Source of the DNA: Pseudomonadota bacterium
GTDB taxonomy: Bacteria > Pseudomonadota > Alphaproteobacteria > Rhizobiales > Hyphomicrobiaceae
DNA: 5,689 bases
Assembly: GCA_023416575.1 (NCBI GenBank)
Contig: JAEZHL010000205.1
Coordinates: 1-5,689, forward strand
Direction: 5' to 3'
Every line of letters begins with the position of its first letter. The first letter of the stretch is position 1. The notes under the pieces are model-generated. The model was given only the letters and a program-made list of their open reading frames with translations. It ran no database searches and was not told where the DNA came from. Below, in pieces: positions 4,492-5,689 of this stretch. Position numbers and translations under genes: made by a program.

Positions 4492-5265
4492 ATGAATAAA
4501 CACGGGGAATTCATCTGGTACGAGCTGATGACGTCCGACCTCGACGCGGCCGCCGATTTCTATGGCGCCGTGATCGGGTGGGGCTGCCGTGAATGTGACA
4601 ACGCGGGAGGAGCCTATCGCATCTTTGGGATCGGCGGGGCCGACGTCGCAGGGTTGATGACAATTCCGGAGGAAGCCCGATGCCAGGGCGCGCGTCCCGG
4701 ATGGCTTGGCTATGTCGGTGTCAACGATGTCGACAGGGCGGCAGCTGATGTCATCGAGGCTGGAGGAACCCAGCACGTGCCGCCGACCGATATTCCCGGC
4801 GTCGGCCGCTTCGCGATGCTCGCCGATCCGCAAGGCGCAACGTTCTACGTGATGCGCGGCGCTATGGAAGGCACCAGCATATCGTTCGCACCGAGCAGGA
4901 TCGGGCATTGCCATTGGAACGAGCTCGCCACCAGCGACCCCGCTGCGGCGCTGGCCTTCTATCGCGGCCGTTTCGGCTGGGAGAAGGGTGATGCCATGCC
5001 GATGGGAGAGATGGGCGAGTATCAGTTCATCGAGCAGGACGGGCGCGCATTCGGTGCGATCATGCGGCGGCGGGAGGACGGGCCTCCGCCGAGATGGACC
5101 TTCTATTTCGGAGTTGAGGACATCGATGTCGCCGCGACTGCCGTCAAGGAGAAAGGGGGCGTCATTCACTATGGTCCCGCTGAAGTGCCGGGCAACATTC
5201 ACATCATCATCGCCAGCGACCCGCAGGGAGCGCTTTTCGGCCTTGTCGGCCCTCGCAAGGCGTAA
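4492..5265 (+). CDS. Two-domain VOC (glyoxalase/bleomycin-resistance fold) protein
   Basis: A 257-residue protein made of two vicinal-oxygen-chelate domains. The first is about 5-123 (GEFIWYELMTSDLDAAADFY, then WLGYVGVNDVDRAAADVIEAGG and ADPQGATFYVM). The second is about 137-254 (IGHCHWNELATSDPAAALAFY, then FYFGVEDIDVAATAVKEKGG and SDPQGALFGLVG). The repeated W.EL.(T/S)SD...A..FY and (A/S)DPQGA.F motifs show the internal duplication. VOC proteins include dioxygenases, glyoxalases, fosfomycin- and bleomycin-type resistance proteins and non-catalytic binders; this subtype resembles the paired-domain proteins often annotated as hydroxylases or 27-kDa antigens, and its substrate is not known. Possible metal-binding residues are E11, H141 and E144, but a full ligand set is not assured. 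ATG 4492 follows GGGAG with a 6-nt gap, 12 bp after the DUF1428 gene, and the next gene starts 12 bp downstream, so the three form one operon. Confidence 0.93.
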   Translation: MNKHGEFIWYELMTSDLDAAADFYGAVIGWGCRECDNAGGAYRIFGIGGADVAGLMTIPEEARCQGARPGWLGYVGVNDVDRAAADVIEAGGTQHVPPTDIPGVGRFAMLADPQGATFYVMRGAMEGTSISFAPSRIGHCHWNELATSDPAAALAFYRGRFGWEKGDAMPMGEMGEYQFIEQDGRAFGAIMRRREDGPPPRWTFYFGVEDIDVAATAVKEKGGVIHYGPAEVPGNIHIIIASDPQGALFGLVGPRKA

Positions 5266-5277
5266 GGAGGAAGCAAC

Positions 5278-5689
5278 ATGCCGACGGTGAAGCAGCACCT
5301 CTGGTTCGAGAAGGACATGGAGGCTGCCGTCCGCTTCTACACGTCCCTCATCCCTGGCTCGTCGCTGGAGTGGTTGACGACCATTCCCTCCGATACGCCG
5401 AGTGGTCCGGCTGGCAGCGTGAAGCTGGCCGGGTTCTCGCTCGGCGACCAGCGTTACATGGCCATCGAGGCGGGGCCGCTCGATCCGTTCAATCACAGCT
5501 TCTCGATCATCGTCGAGTGTGAGACCCAGGCTGAGATCGACAAGCTCTGGAGCGCACTGGGCGAAGGCGGATCGATCGAGCAATGCGGCTGGCTCCGCGA
5601 CCGCTGGGGTCTGTGCTGGCAGATCACACCGAAACGGCTGGGCGAGCTGATGAGCGATCCTGATCAGGCAAAGGCGCGACGCGTCGCCG
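5278..5689 (+). CDS. PhnB-like VOC-family protein (3' end outside window)
   Basis: The frame from ATG 5278 stays open to the window end, giving 137 residues with no stop; proteins of this type are about 150-165 residues, so most is present. MPTVKQHLWFEKDMEAAVRF then FYTSLIPGS at the N-terminus, KLAGFSLGDQRYMAIEAGP at about 49-67, FNHSFSIIVEC at 71-81 and GWLRDRWGLCWQITP at 104-118 are typical of the PhnB-like (3-demethylubiquinone-9 3-methyltransferase-annotated) branch of the VOC superfamily. The methyltransferase name is a common misannotation; no activity is known for this branch. The stop codon of the preceding gene overlaps a near-perfect Shine-Dalgarno, TAAGGAGG (5263-5270), 7 nt before ATG, so translation should be strong and probably coupled. 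It is the third gene of the MarR-flanked operon. Confidence 0.9.
   Translation, partial: MPTVKQHLWFEKDMEAAVRFYTSLIPGSSLEWLTTIPSDTPSGPAGSVKLAGFSLGDQRYMAIEAGPLDPFNHSFSIIVECETQAEIDKLWSALGEGGSIEQCGWLRDRWGLCWQITPKRLGELMSDPDQAKARRVA

Noticed and set aside
4348..5583. Long open frame of 411 codons on the minus strand
   Set aside because: It lies antisense to the DUF1428, VOC and PhnB-like genes, all with clear family motifs and ribosome binding sites; its peptide has the look of a GC-rich shadow frame.

Overview
The window looks like chromosomal DNA from a GC-rich alphaproteobacterium, most likely of the rhizobial order (Bradyrhizobium-like). The grounds are codon use, strong G/C third positions and protein types common there. 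No database was searched, so the taxonomy is an inference. There are eight protein-coding genes, two of them cut by the window ends, and no RNA gene, insertion sequence or CRISPR array.

Layout. (1) Positions 3-320, plus strand: the C-terminal end of a GntR-family regulator with an FCD ligand-binding domain. (2) Positions 362-1009, plus: a predicted lipoprotein of unknown function with a possible Cys-His-Asp triad. (3) Positions 1025-3314, minus: a three-gene unit read right to left. It holds a DGPF/YCII-type protein, a second DGPF/YCII-type protein, and an ECF sigma factor of the ECF42 type (sigma2, sigma4, DUF6596, TPR-like C-terminus). A sequence matching the ECF42 promoter pattern as I recall it (TGTCGA, 17 bp, CGAC) lies 62 bp before the first gene, so the unit is probably self-activated. 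(4) Positions 3532-3972, minus: a MarR-family repressor, divergent from (5) 4126 to the window end, plus: a DUF1428 (YbaA-like) protein, a two-domain VOC (glyoxalase-fold) protein and a PhnB-like VOC protein that runs off the end. Two copies of the palindrome TTGATATCAA lie in the divergent promoter region, one at each promoter, and are the likely MarR operators.

How the parts fit together. Two small regulatory modules stand side by side: an ECF42 sigma factor with its usual DGPF partners, and a MarR switch over a DUF1428-VOC-VOC operon. All five small non-regulatory proteins belong to families with ferredoxin-like alpha/beta or VOC folds. None has a firmly assigned substrate. The MarR protein has a cysteine at the place where OhrR-type peroxide sensors carry theirs, which hints at a response to oxidants or electrophiles.

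The most unusual sequence features are a perfect 10-bp hairpin whose 5-nt loop contains the sigma-factor start codon, preceded by a 12-codon cysteine-rich mini-ORF ending 2 nt before that start; the twin MarR operators spaced about seven helical turns apart; and the ECF42-type promoter with an A8 tract upstream and an inverted repeat behind it.
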